From JBBPYA01 sp038200385 (GTDB taxonomy: Bacteria; Actinomycetota; Actinomycetes; Mycobacteriales; Geodermatophilaceae), in the NCBI GenBank assembly GCA_038200385.1, contig JBBPYA010000354.1, positions 1 through 34,531 of the forward strand: 34,531 nucleotides of DNA, written 5' to 3'. Under the pieces are notes generated by a model that was given only the letters and a program-made list of their open reading frames with translations, was not told where the DNA came from and did no database searches. Both the position numbers and the translations under genes were made by a program. Shown piece by piece: positions 22,999-31,400 of this stretch (positions are counted from its first letter, which is position 1; every line of letters starts with the position of its first letter).

Positions 22999-23579
22999 TG
23001 ACTGGGCCGATCAGCCGGTTCCCGGTGCCCGACCGGGATAGCCTGCCCGCAGATCTCGCCGCACGGATCGCCGATGTCGAGCAGCGGTCGGGCTTCGTTC
23101 CGAACATCTTCCTGGCGCTGGCCCACCGACCGGCGGAGTGGCGGGCCTTTTTCGCCTACCACGACGCGCTGATGGACCGGGACACCCCGATGCTCGGCAA
23201 GGCCGAGCGCGAACTCGTCGTCGTGGCGACCAGCGCCGGCAACGACTGCCTGTACTGCGTCGTGGCCCACGGGGCGATCGCCCGGATCCGGGCCCGCAAC
23301 CCGCGGATCGCCGATCAGGTGGCCATCGACTGGCGCAAGGCCGAGCTGAGTGCGGCCCAGCTGGCGATGCTGGACTTCGCCACCCGGCTGGCCGCGGAAC
23401 CGGCGACGGTCACGGCGACGCACCTGGATGAGCTTCGGGAGCACGGCTTCAGCACCGACGACATCTGGGACATCGGGTCGATCGTCGGCCTGTTCGCGCT
23501 GTCCAACCGGCTCGTGCACCTGGCCGCGGTCCCCCCGAACGACGAGTTCTACCTGCTCGGCCGGGTCCCGCGGGACTGA
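22998..23579 (+). CDS. AhpD-like peroxidase-related protein (carboxymuconolactone decarboxylase family)
   Basis: 193 residues. The core reads GKAERELVVVATSAGNDCLYCVVAHGA, with the redox CxxC-xxx-H motif at Cys84, Cys87 and His91. FVPNIFLALAHRPAEWRAFFAYHDAL precedes it and the C-terminus is LSNRLVHLAAVPPNDEFYLLGR. This is the arrangement of the peroxidase-related AhpD group, all-helical proteins that use the cysteine pair for thiol-dependent reduction of peroxides or related chemistry. It sits between ftsQ (24-base gap) and ftsZ (176-base gap), where most actinobacterial clusters have nothing. The gene has its own leaderless-type promoter, so it may not be co-regulated with ftsQ. Substrate and any role in division are unknown. 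Confidence 0.88.
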   Translation: MTGPISRFPVPDRDSLPADLAARIADVEQRSGFVPNIFLALAHRPAEWRAFFAYHDALMDRDTPMLGKAERELVVVATSAGNDCLYCVVAHGAIARIRARNPRIADQVAIDWRKAELSAAQLAMLDFATRLAAEPATVTATHLDELREHGFSTDDIWDIGSIVGLFALSNRLVHLAAVPPNDEFYLLGRVPRD

Positions 23580-23637
23580 CGGACCCGGCCCGGACGACAT
23601 CCCGCCGAGATAACCCGCCGACACGCCGCAGACATCT

Positions 23638-23666
23638 TTGACTCGGTTTCCGGGCCTACCTACCGT
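23638..23666 (+). promoter_or_regulatory. ftsZ promoter
   Basis: TTGACT (23638-23643) and TACCGT (23661-23666) are separated by 17 bases, an excellent sigma-70-like pair. It gives a leader of about 80 bases before the ftsZ ATG. A further TTGACA at 23676-23681 could serve a second promoter, but its -10 is not clear. Confidence 0.7.
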
Positions 23667-23689
23667 CTGTGCAGGTTGACATAACTCTA

Positions 23690-23706
23690 ACCCTCAACCT
23701 GAGGGT
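23690..23706. promoter_or_regulatory. Inverted repeat in the ftsZ leader
   Basis: ACCCTCA-ACC-TGAGGGT is a perfect 7-base inverted repeat with a 3-base centre, 49 bases before the ftsZ ATG. It may be an operator or a small RNA hairpin. I know of no assigned binding protein. Confidence 0.6.
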
Positions 23707-23755
23707 CAGTGGTCAGCCAGGCAAACAGGCCGACTTCAGGAAGGGTCCGAATCCG

Positions 23756-24952
23756 ATGACATCTCCGCACAACTACCTGGCGGTCATCAAGGTCGTCGGC
23801 ATCGGCGGTGGCGGCGTCAATGCCGTCAACCGGATGATCGAAGTCGGGCTCAAAGGCGTGGAGTTCATCGCCATCAACACCGACGCCCAGGCGTTGCTGA
23901 TGAGCGACGCCGACGTCAAGCTCGACATCGGCCGCGAGCTGACCCGCGGCCTGGGCGCGGGCGCGCAGCCCGACGTAGGCCGCCAGGCCGCCGAGGACCA
24001 TCGCGAGGAGATCGAGGAGGTCATCAAGGGCGCCGACATGGTCTTCGTGACCGCCGGCGAGGGCGGCGGGACCGGCACCGGCGGCGCGCCGGTCGTGGCC
24101 GGGATCGCCCGCAAGCTCGGCGCGTTGACGATCGGTGTGGTCACCAGGCCGTTCGGCTTCGAGGGCAAGAGGCGCGCCAACCAGGCCGAAACGGGCATCA
24201 GCGAGCTTCGCGACGAGTGCGACACCCTGATCGTGATCCCGAACGACCGGCTGCTCCAACTGGGCGACCGCAACGTCAGCGTGATGGACGCCTTCCGCAC
24301 CGCGGACCAGGTGCTGCTGTCCGGTGTCCAGGGCATCACCGACCTGATCACCACCCCGGGCCTGATCAACCTGGATTTCGCCGACGTCAAGTCGGTGATG
24401 TCCGGTGCCGGCAGCGCGCTGATGGGGATCGGGTCCGCGCGCGGGGAGAACCGCGCCATCACCGCGGCCGAGCAGGCCGTGGCCAGCCCGCTGCTGGAGG
24501 CCTCGATGGAGGGCGCGCGCGGCGTCCTGCTGTCCATCCAGGGCGGCTCGGATCTCGGCCTGTTCGAGATCAACGAGGCGGCCTCGCTGGTCGCGGACTC
24601 CGCGCACCCTGACGCAAACATCATCTTCGGTGCCGTCATCGACGACGCCCTGGGTGACGAGGTCCGGGTGACCGTGATCGCGGCCGGCTTCGACGGCGGC
24701 AAGCCGACCTACCGCAAGGTGGACAGCCGGGTCGAGGGTGAGCCGGGACGGTCGGCGGCGGCCCCGGGGACGACCCCGGCGGGGGCGGCCAACGGGCGCC
24801 CGGTGGGGTACGGGACGCCCAACGGCTCCTCGGCGGGCGGCCTGCCGCCGGTCCCCGCACCGGTCCCTGCACCGTCGTCGGCGCCCCGAGGTGCGCTGCG
24901 GGTGGACGAGCTCGACGACGACCTCGACATCCCCGAGTTCCTCCGGTCCTGA
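23756..24952 (+). CDS. ftsZ: Cell division GTPase FtsZ
   Basis: 398 residues. It starts MTSPHNYLAVIKVVGIGGGGVNAVNRMI. The tubulin signature GGGTGTG is at 103-109, the synergy (T7) loop is NLDFADVKSVM, and the conserved C-terminal peptide is DDLDIPEFLRS, the docking site for SepF and FtsW in actinobacteria. The linker of about 70 residues is Gly/Pro/Ala-rich. The ATG at 23756 is chosen by the family start and AGGAAGGG ten bases upstream; an in-frame ATG 87 bases earlier would translate the leader repeat. FtsZ polymerises into the Z ring. It has its own promoter within the cluster. Confidence 0.98.
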   Translation: MTSPHNYLAVIKVVGIGGGGVNAVNRMIEVGLKGVEFIAINTDAQALLMSDADVKLDIGRELTRGLGAGAQPDVGRQAAEDHREEIEEVIKGADMVFVTAGEGGGTGTGGAPVVAGIARKLGALTIGVVTRPFGFEGKRRANQAETGISELRDECDTLIVIPNDRLLQLGDRNVSVMDAFRTADQVLLSGVQGITDLITTPGLINLDFADVKSVMSGAGSALMGIGSARGENRAITAAEQAVASPLLEASMEGARGVLLSIQGGSDLGLFEINEAASLVADSAHPDANIIFGAVIDDALGDEVRVTVIAAGFDGGKPTYRKVDSRVEGEPGRSAAAPGTTPAGAANGRPVGYGTPNGSSAGGLPPVPAPVPAPSSAPRGALRVDELDDDLDIPEFLRS

Positions 24953-24983
24953 GCCGGCCCGGGCGGTTGGGCGCGGGTGGCAG

Positions 24984-25700
24984 GTGAGCACGCCCGGACG
25001 TCGGATCCGGCGGGTGGTGACCGACCGGACCGGTGGGGTCGGGCGCCGGCCGTACGACTCGTTCAACCTGGCCGAACACGTCGGGGACGCGCCGGGTGCG
25101 GTCACGGCCAACCGGGCCCGGCTGGCCGCGGCGGCCGGGGTGGGGCCGGACCGGCTGGTGTGGATGCAACCGGTGCACGGCGCCCGGGTCCAGGTCGTGG
25201 ACACCGCCCAAACGGCAGCGGTACAGGACTGCGACGGGCTGGTCACGACCGCACCGGGACTGGTGCTGACCGCCCTGTCGGCCGACTGCGTCCCGATCCT
25301 GCTGGCCGACCACGAGGCCGGCGTGATCGGGGCGGTGCACGCCGGGCGGCTCGGCGTCCGGCTGGGGGTGGCGGCGCAGGCGCTCGCGGTGATGGTGGCT
25401 GCCGGTGCGCGGGCGGCACGAGTCGACGCGCTGCTCGGCCCGGCAATCTGCGGGGGCTGCTACGAGGTGCCACCGGCGATGCAGCACGACGTCGAGGCAC
25501 ATGCGCCGGGCAGCGCGAGCCGGACCTCGGCGGGGACCACCGGCCTGGACCTGCGCGCCGGGATCGCCGCCCAGCTCGGCGCCGCCGGGGTGGGCCGGAT
25601 CGCGGTGGACGCCCGGTGCACGTTCGAGGACCGGCGGCTGTTCAGTCACCGTCGCGAGGGCCGGACCGGGCGGCAGGCCGGCCTGGTGTGGATCGAGTGA
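24984..25700 (+). CDS. pgeF: Multicopper-oxidase-fold purine nucleosidase PgeF (YfiH/DUF152)
   Basis: 238 residues. Family motifs are VTDRTGGVGRRPYDSFNLAEHVGD, MQPVHGARV, SADCVPILLAD, GAVHAGRLGVRLGV, GPAICGGCYEVP and CTFEDRRLFSHRREGRTGRQAGLVW. The metal-site His and Cys residues are therefore retained; HAGRLG replaces the HAGWRG of many homologues, as often in actinobacteria. In E. coli PgeF edits a wrong L-Ser in UDP-MurNAc peptides, and other members are purine nucleoside phosphorylases. Its place right after ftsZ is conserved. The GTG at 24984 has a weak ribosome site, so the exact start is less certain. The stop overlaps the next gene by four bases. Confidence 0.92.
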   Translation: MSTPGRRIRRVVTDRTGGVGRRPYDSFNLAEHVGDAPGAVTANRARLAAAAGVGPDRLVWMQPVHGARVQVVDTAQTAAVQDCDGLVTTAPGLVLTALSADCVPILLADHEAGVIGAVHAGRLGVRLGVAAQALAVMVAAGARAARVDALLGPAICGGCYEVPPAMQHDVEAHAPGSASRTSAGTTGLDLRAGIAAQLGAAGVGRIAVDARCTFEDRRLFSHRREGRTGRQAGLVWIE

Positions 25701-26491
25701 CCCCCGGAGAGGTGAAGGGCGATGGGCGGAGCCGCCGGGAGGAACTGGCGGCCAACCTCGCCGTACTCGAGGAGCGGTTGGTCGCGGCCGCCCGGGCCGC
25801 CGGTCGCGACCGCGACGAGCTGACGCTGGTCGCGGTGACCAAGACGTTCCCGGCCTCGGACGTGCTGCTGCTGGCCGAACTCGGGATCGTGGACTTCGGG
25901 GAGAACCGTGACCAGGAGGCCGCGGCCAAGGTCGTCGAGGTGGCCGCGGCCATCCCGCCCGTCGACGGGCTGGTGCCCCGCTGGCACTTCGTCGGGCGGC
26001 TGCAACGGAACAAGGCGGCCTCGGTGGCCGGCTACGCGGCGCTGGTGCACAGCGTCGACCGGGCCGCGCTGGCCGACGCGCTGGGTCGCGCCGCCCAGCG
26101 GGCCGGACGCGAGCTGCCCGTCCTGATCCAGGTCAGTCTCGACGTCGACGACCGGCCGGCCGACGGGGTAGGCACCGCCGGCCGTGGCGGGGCCGCCCCG
26201 GCCGCGGTCCCCGCGCTGGCCGAGCGGATCGCCGGGGCCGCGGGCCTGCGTCTGGCCGGGGTGATGGCGGTGGCTCCGCAGGCCGCGGATACCGACGACG
26301 CCTTCGACCGGCTCGCCACCGTGGCCGGTTCGGTCCGCGCGGTGGTGGCCGCGGCGGAGGTCATCTCGGCCGGGATGAGCGGGGACCTGGAAGCCGCCGT
26401 GCGGCACGGCGCCACCCACGTGCGTGTCGGAACAGCCCTGCTCGGAAGCCGCCCACTAATGTCCGATCACGTCCGCCGAACTCTGCGATAA
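25697..26491 (+). CDS. YggS/PLPBP family pyridoxal phosphate-binding protein
   Basis: 264 residues, alanine-racemase-like TIM barrel. The PLP lysine is Lys49 in LVAVTKTFPASDV. GIVDFGENRDQEAAAKV, WHFVGRLQRNKAASVAGYAALVHSVDR, LIQVSLD and VISAGMSGDLEAAVRHGATHVRVGTALLG are family hallmarks. These proteins have no known catalysis and regulate PLP homeostasis. A short Gly/Ala-rich stretch (GVGTAGRGGAAPAA) replaces the usual loop after the sixth strand. The GTG overlaps the pgeF stop (GTGA). The gene is a constant neighbour of sepF in Gram-positive bacteria. Confidence 0.95.
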   Translation: MTPGEVKGDGRSRREELAANLAVLEERLVAAARAAGRDRDELTLVAVTKTFPASDVLLLAELGIVDFGENRDQEAAAKVVEVAAAIPPVDGLVPRWHFVGRLQRNKAASVAGYAALVHSVDRAALADALGRAAQRAGRELPVLIQVSLDVDDRPADGVGTAGRGGAAPAAVPALAERIAGAAGLRLAGVMAVAPQAADTDDAFDRLATVAGSVRAVVAAAEVISAGMSGDLEAAVRHGATHVRVGTALLGSRPLMSDHVRRTLR

Positions 26492-26503
26492 GGGGCCGCT
26501 TCG

Positions 26504-27094
26504 ATGGCCAGTGCCATGCGAAAGATGGGGATCTACCTCGGGCTGGTCGAGGAAGAGGACCGTCAGCCGGAGGACTCGGCGTACGCTGCGGACCAGGAGC
26601 AGGACGGCGAGTGGTCCACCGGGCAGAGCTGGAAGTCCGGTCAGCAGAGCTGGCCCGCGGCCGCTGGGCAGGGGTACGGCGACGAGCCTGCCCCGGTCCT
26701 TCGGCGCCCGCGCCCAGAGCGATCCGCGCGACCGGGCAAGAGCTGGCCGCAGGGCGGGGCCGCGACCTCTTCGGTCGATGTCTACGAGACCCGCCCCGCG
26801 GCGGCGGAGGCCTCGGCGTACCGGATCACCACACTGCACCCCCGCACCTACAACGAGGCCCGCACGATCGGCGAGCACTTCCGGGAGGGGGTGCCGGTCA
26901 TCATGAACCTCACCGAGATGGACGACTCCGACGCCAAACGGCTCGTGGACTTCGCCGCCGGACTGTCTTTCGGACTGCGGGGTAGCATCGAGCGCGTGAC
27001 TAACAAGGTGTTCCTGCTGTCGCCGCAGAACGTCTCGGTTACGGCCGAGGACAAGGCCAGGATCGTCGAGGGCGGCTTCTTCAACCAGAGCTGA
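26504..27094 (+). CDS. sepF: Cell division protein SepF
   Basis: 196 residues. The N-terminal amphipathic MRKMGIYLGLVEEED is the membrane-targeting helix. A linker rich in Gln, Ser, Trp and Pro follows (WSTGQSWKSGQQSW), and the C-terminal SepF domain has HPRTYNEARTIGEHFREGVPVIMNLTEMDDSDAKRLVDFAAGL (outline) and VTNKVFLLSPQNV. SepF anchors FtsZ to the membrane and stands in for FtsA, which is absent from actinobacteria. It binds the FtsZ tail seen at the end of FtsZ here. The ATG at 26504 lies 12 bases after yggS; an ATG 12 bases further in is the alternative. Confidence 0.96.
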   Translation: MASAMRKMGIYLGLVEEEDRQPEDSAYAADQEQDGEWSTGQSWKSGQQSWPAAAGQGYGDEPAPVLRRPRPERSARPGKSWPQGGAATSSVDVYETRPAAAEASAYRITTLHPRTYNEARTIGEHFREGVPVIMNLTEMDDSDAKRLVDFAAGLSFGLRGSIERVTNKVFLLSPQNVSVTAEDKARIVEGGFFNQS

Positions 27095-27103
27095 CCGGCG
27101 TAC

Positions 27104-27400
27104 ATGGCAATCTTCTGGACCATTGTTGGCTTCGCGCTCTACGTCTATCTGCTGTTCCTGCTTGCCCGCCTCGTCGTGGGCTGGGTGATGGTTTTCGCCC
27201 GGGACTGGCGCCCCTCCGGACTCGTGGCAGCGGGCCTGGAAGTGGTGTACGCCGCCACCGATCCACCTCTCAAGGCGCTGCAGCGGGTCATCCCTCCGCT
27301 GAGCCTCGGGACGGTCCGGCTCGATCTGGGGTTTATGGTGCTCCTGATCATCGTGTTCGTGCTGCGGGGCGTGGTCCAGAGCCTGGCCCTCGCCGGCTGA
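27104..27400 (+). CDS. YggT-family membrane protein
   Basis: 98 residues with two transmembrane helices (about 4-25 and 73-95) around a polar loop containing TDPPLKALQRVIPPLSLGTVRLDLGF, the family signature. Its role is unclear; in other bacteria YggT homologues are linked to osmotic tolerance and to organelle or division membrane organisation. It is encoded 9 bases after sepF and 82 bases before divIVA, a fixed position in the actinobacterial cluster. Confidence 0.93.
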   Translation: MAIFWTIVGFALYVYLLFLLARLVVGWVMVFARDWRPSGLVAAGLEVVYAATDPPLKALQRVIPPLSLGTVRLDLGFMVLLIIVFVLRGVVQSLALAG

Positions 27401-27482
27401 CCGGACCGGACCGTGCACGACTGCAGGACCAGGACCAGGACCGACGACCGCCGATCAACCCACCGAGCCTTGAGGTGACCGC

Positions 27483-28214
27483 ATGCCGCTGACTCCCGCC
27501 GACGTCCACAATGTCGCGTTCAAGAAGCCGCCGATCGGCAAGCGCGGATACGACGAGGACGAGGTCGACGCCTTCCTGGACCTGATCGAGGCGGAGTTCT
27601 CCCGGCTGATCGAGGAGAACGCCGAGCTGCGTTCCTCGGCTGACGCCGGTGCGGCTGAGCCCGGTGGGCCGGAGGAGCGGGCCGGCGAGCAGACGCCGGT
27701 GAGCAGCAGTCCGGCCGCCGCTGCGGCGCCCGGGGACGAGCTGGGCCAGGCCACCCGGATGCTGGCGCTGGCCACCGAGACGGCCGACCGGCACGTCAGC
27801 GAGGCCAAGACCAAGTCCGACAAGCTGCTCAAGGACGCCCAGAGCACCAGCGAGAAGCTGCTCAGCGAGGCCAAGACCAAGTCCGAGCAGCAGCTGGGCG
27901 AGGCCAAGACCCGCTCGGAGACGATGGACCGGGATTCGCGCACCAAGGCGCAGACGGTCACGCAGGACGCCGAACGCCGCCAGGTCGAGACGATGCGCAG
28001 GTTGGAGGAGCGCAAGAGCGCGCTGGACAAGGAGATCGAGGGGCTGCGCACCTTCGAGCGCGAGTACCGCACCCGCTTGAAGTCCTATCTGGAGTCCCAG
28101 CTCCGGGACCTGGACAGCCGCACGTCGGCGGAGCCTTCGACCACCGCAGCGCGCCCCGGCGCGCAGGGGACCGGTAACGCCCAGCCGGCCGCCGCGGCCA
28201 CGCCGAACGGCTGA
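27483..28214 (+). CDS. divIVA: Polar growth and division scaffold DivIVA/Wag31
   Basis: 243 residues. The N-terminal membrane-binding domain is MPLTPADVHNVAFKKPPIGKRGYDEDEVDAFLDLIEAEF. A Gly/Pro/Ala-rich linker (about 55-85) separates it from a long coiled coil. From residue 106 the coiled coil is built of 11-residue units (SEAKTKSDKLL, KDAQSTSEKLL, SEAKTKSEQQL, GEAKTRSETMD and three weaker ones). The C-terminus (FEREYRTRLKSYLESQLRDLD) is the conserved Wag31 ending. DivIVA marks negatively curved membrane at poles and septa and directs cell wall synthesis. GAGGTGA precedes the ATG. The 82-base leader contains a small GGACCA repeat and no clear promoter. Confidence 0.96.
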   Translation: MPLTPADVHNVAFKKPPIGKRGYDEDEVDAFLDLIEAEFSRLIEENAELRSSADAGAAEPGGPEERAGEQTPVSSSPAAAAAPGDELGQATRMLALATETADRHVSEAKTKSDKLLKDAQSTSEKLLSEAKTKSEQQLGEAKTRSETMDRDSRTKAQTVTQDAERRQVETMRRLEERKSALDKEIEGLRTFEREYRTRLKSYLESQLRDLDSRTSAEPSTTAARPGAQGTGNAQPAAAATPNG

Positions 28215-28240
28215 GCGCGGCCGGCTCCGGGAGACCTCTG

Positions 28241-28417
28241 ATGCCCGCCGCGTTCGGGATGGCGGTGCTCGCCCTGCTGGGAGCGCTGGGCCTGTTGTTG
28301 GCCGGGGTGGCGCAGGTGCGCGCCGAGCTGATCTGGACGTCGCTGGGACTGTGCGTCCTTGCCCTGGCGGTGGCCGTGGTCGGGGTGGCCCGGCCGCCAC
28401 ACCGGCGCCGGCCCTAG
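28241..28417 (+). CDS. 58-residue two-helix membrane protein
   Basis: The frame runs from ATG at 28241 to TAG at 28415-28417. The product has two hydrophobic helices (AAFGMAVLALLGALGLLLAG and LIWTSLGLCVLALAVAVVGVA) joined by the short polar turn VAQVRAE, and ends in the basic tail RPPHRRRP. GGGAG lies 7 bases before the ATG, and the gene follows divIVA by 26 bases. A small membrane protein in this place is common in actinobacterial clusters to my knowledge, but its function is not known. Its stop lies two bases from the stop of convergent ileS. The ribosome site, membrane pattern and co-directional position support it as real. Confidence 0.75.
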   Translation: MPAAFGMAVLALLGALGLLLAGVAQVRAELIWTSLGLCVLALAVAVVGVARPPHRRRP

Positions 28418-28419
28418 GC

Positions 28420-31400
28420 TCAGCCGGCCCGGGTCAGCCAGAACCGCACGCCCGGCTCGACACGGAACTCGGGCAGCTCGGCGTCCGGCGGCGGACCCTC
28501 GAGATAGGACGTGGCCAGCACCTCGGCGGCCACGAGCGCCGCGTGCTCACGCAACGCCCGCGCCGCCTCAGCCGGCTCGGCCGCATCCGAGGGATCCGCC
28601 GTGGCGGGTCCCCCGACCCGGTCCGCGCCGGGCTCGCCGGCGGGAACGCCGTCGGCCCGGTCGCCGGCGACCCACCACAGCGCAATCCGGTCACTGATGG
28701 CCAACCCGCTGGTCTTGCGCGCGTCCTGGACCGCGCGAATCACCTCCCGGGCCAGCCCGGCCCGCCGTAGCTCGGGGGTCACCCTCAGGTCGAGGGCGAG
28801 GCTTTCTCCGCGGTCGGTGGCTACCGCCCACCCGGCCCGCGGCGTCTCGGTGACGATCAGCTCGTCCGGGCCGAGCGGCACCGTGCCGGTCAGCTCACCG
28901 GGTGTGCCGTCCAGGTCGACGTGCGCCGACCCGGCGCGGACCGCCGCGGCCAGCGCGGCCGGGTCGGCGGCCGCCACGGCGGCCGCGACCTGCTGGACGT
29001 CCTTTCCGAAGCGTCGCCCGAGGGTGCGGAAGTTCGCCTTGACCGTGACGTCGACGAGTTCGGACCCGTCAGTGCCCAGCGCGACCAGCGTGCCGACGTT
29101 GAGTTCCTCGGCGACCTCGGCGCGCAGCGGCGCGGACAACTCGGCCCAGCCAGGGGCCGCGACGAGGGCCCGGCCGAGCGGCTGCCGGGTCCGGACCTTG
29201 GACTGGGTGCGGGCGGCCCTTCCCAGTTCCACCAGTCGGCGGACCAGTGCCACCTGCTCGGCCAGTCGTTCGTCAACGAGCCCGCCGTCGTCCCCGACGC
29301 TGGGCCAGTCCCGCAGGTGCACCGAGTCGGGCAGGTCCGGCCAGGCCGCCGACACCACCGCACGGTGCACGGCCTCGGTGATGAACGGCACGATCGGAGC
29401 CATCAGCCGGGTCAGCACTTCCAGGCACTCGTGCAGGGTGGCCAGCGCCGCCGTGTCGCCGTCCCAGAACCGTCGGCGGGACCGGCGCACGTACCAGTTG
29501 GACAGGTCGTCGATGAACTCGCTCAGCCGCCGGCCGGCCCGAGGGGGGTCGAAGCGGTCCAGCGCCGCGTCGACCTCGAGCACCGTGCGGTGCAGCTCCG
29601 ACAGGGCCCACCGGTCCAGCAGGGGCCGCTCGCGTACCGGCGGGGCCGGCGTCTCGACCGGGTCGTACTGCGCCGCGTCGGCGTACAGCGTGAAGAACGA
29701 CGCCGTGTTCCAGTACGTCAGGAGCACCTTGCGGACGATCTCCTCCAGCGCCGCGTGCCCGATCCGGCGGGGGCTCCACGGTGAACCGCCGGCGACCATG
29801 AACCAGCGCAGCGCGTCGGCGCCGTGCCGGTCCATCAGCGGCAGCGGTTCGAGGATGTTGCCGAGGTGCTTGCTCATCTTGCGGCCGTCCTCGGCCAGGA
29901 TGTGGCCCAGGCACAGCACGGTCTCGTAGGACGAGCGGCCGAACACCAGCGTCGAGACCACCATCATCGTGTAGAACCAGCCGCGGGTCTGGTCGATCCC
30001 CTCGCAGATGAACTGCCCGGGGAAGCTCGCTTCGAACTCGGCGTTGTTGCGGTGCGGGGCACCCCACTGGGCGAACGGCATCGAGCCCGAGTCGTACCAC
30101 CCGTCGATGATCTGCGGGACTCGGAAGGCCTCGACACCGCAGACCGGGCAGGCCAGCCCGATGTCGTCGACGTACGGGCGGTGCGGGTCCAGCCCCGTGA
30201 CGTCCTGCCCGGCGAGCGCGGACAGTTCGGCCAGCGAGCCCACACAGGTGTCGTGCCCGTCCGGGCAGCGCCAGATCGGCAGCGGCGTACCCCAGTAGCG
30301 GTCCCGGGACAGCGCCCAGTCGACGTTGTTGTTCAGCCAGTCGCCGTACCGGCCGTGCTTGATCGAGGCCGGATGCCAGTCGGTCCGGTCGTTCTCGGCC
30401 AGCAGGAGATCCTTGACCGTGCTGGTCCGGATGTACCACGAGGGCAGCGCGTAGTACAGCAGCGCGGTGTGGCAGCGCCAGCAGTGCGGGTAGGAGTGCT
30501 GGTAGTCCTGCGCCCGCAGGAGCAGGCCACGCTCTCGCAGGTCGGCGACCAGGACGGCGTCGGCGGCCTTGAAGAACATCCCGCCCACGAGGGGGACGTC
30601 GGCGCCGAAGTGCCCGTCGCGCCCGATCGGGTTGACGACCGGCATGCCGTACTCGCGGACGGCGGCCAGGTCGTCGGCGCCGAACGCGGGGGACTGGTGC
30701 ACCAGCCCGGTGCCGTCGGAGGTGGTGACGTAGCGCGCGGTGATGACGTAGTGCGCGTCCGGGATGTCGACCAGCTCGAACGGGCGGGCGTACGACGTCC
30801 GCTCCAGCTCCTGTCCGGTCATCGAGGCGAGGATCTCCGCGCCGTCACCGAGAACCTCGGCCAGCAGCGGCTCGGCGACCACGAACGTGCCGACGTCGGC
30901 GCGCGCCACCACGTAGGTCACCTCGGGGTGTACGGCGACGGCGGTGTTGGACACCAGCGTCCACGGCGTCGTCGTCCACACGAGCAGGTCGGCGCGACCC
31001 GCCCACGCACCGCTGGTGACGGGGAACCGGACGTAGACCGACGGGTCGACGACGGTCTCGTAGCCCTGCGCCACCTCGTGGTCGGACAGCCCGGTGCCGC
31101 AGCGGGGGCAGTACGGCGCCACCCGGTGGTCCTCGACGAGCAGACCCTGGTCGTAGATCTGCTTGAGCGACCACCAGACGCTCTCCACGTAGGAGGCGTC
31201 CATCGTCCAGTAAGCCTCGTCGGCGTCGACCCAGAAGCCGATCCGCTCGGTCAGCCGCTCGAACTCCGCCACGTGCCGCTGTACCGACTCCCGGCACCGG
31301 GCGTTGAACTGCGCGACGCCGTAGGCCTCGATGTCCTGCTTTCCGGTGAACCCGAGCTCGGTCTCCACCGCCAGCTCGACGGGCAGGCCGTGGCAGTCCC

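Noticed and set aside
23676..23706. Second ftsZ promoter using TTGACA at 23676
   Set aside because: No TANNNT hexamer lies at 16-19 bases; the best candidates (TGAGGG, GAGGGT) are part of the inverted repeat. Not called as a promoter.
23669..23755. 29-residue N-terminal extension of FtsZ
   Set aside because: It lies in the leader with the inverted repeat and promoter sequences and is absent from FtsZ families; AGGAAGGG marks the ATG at 23756.
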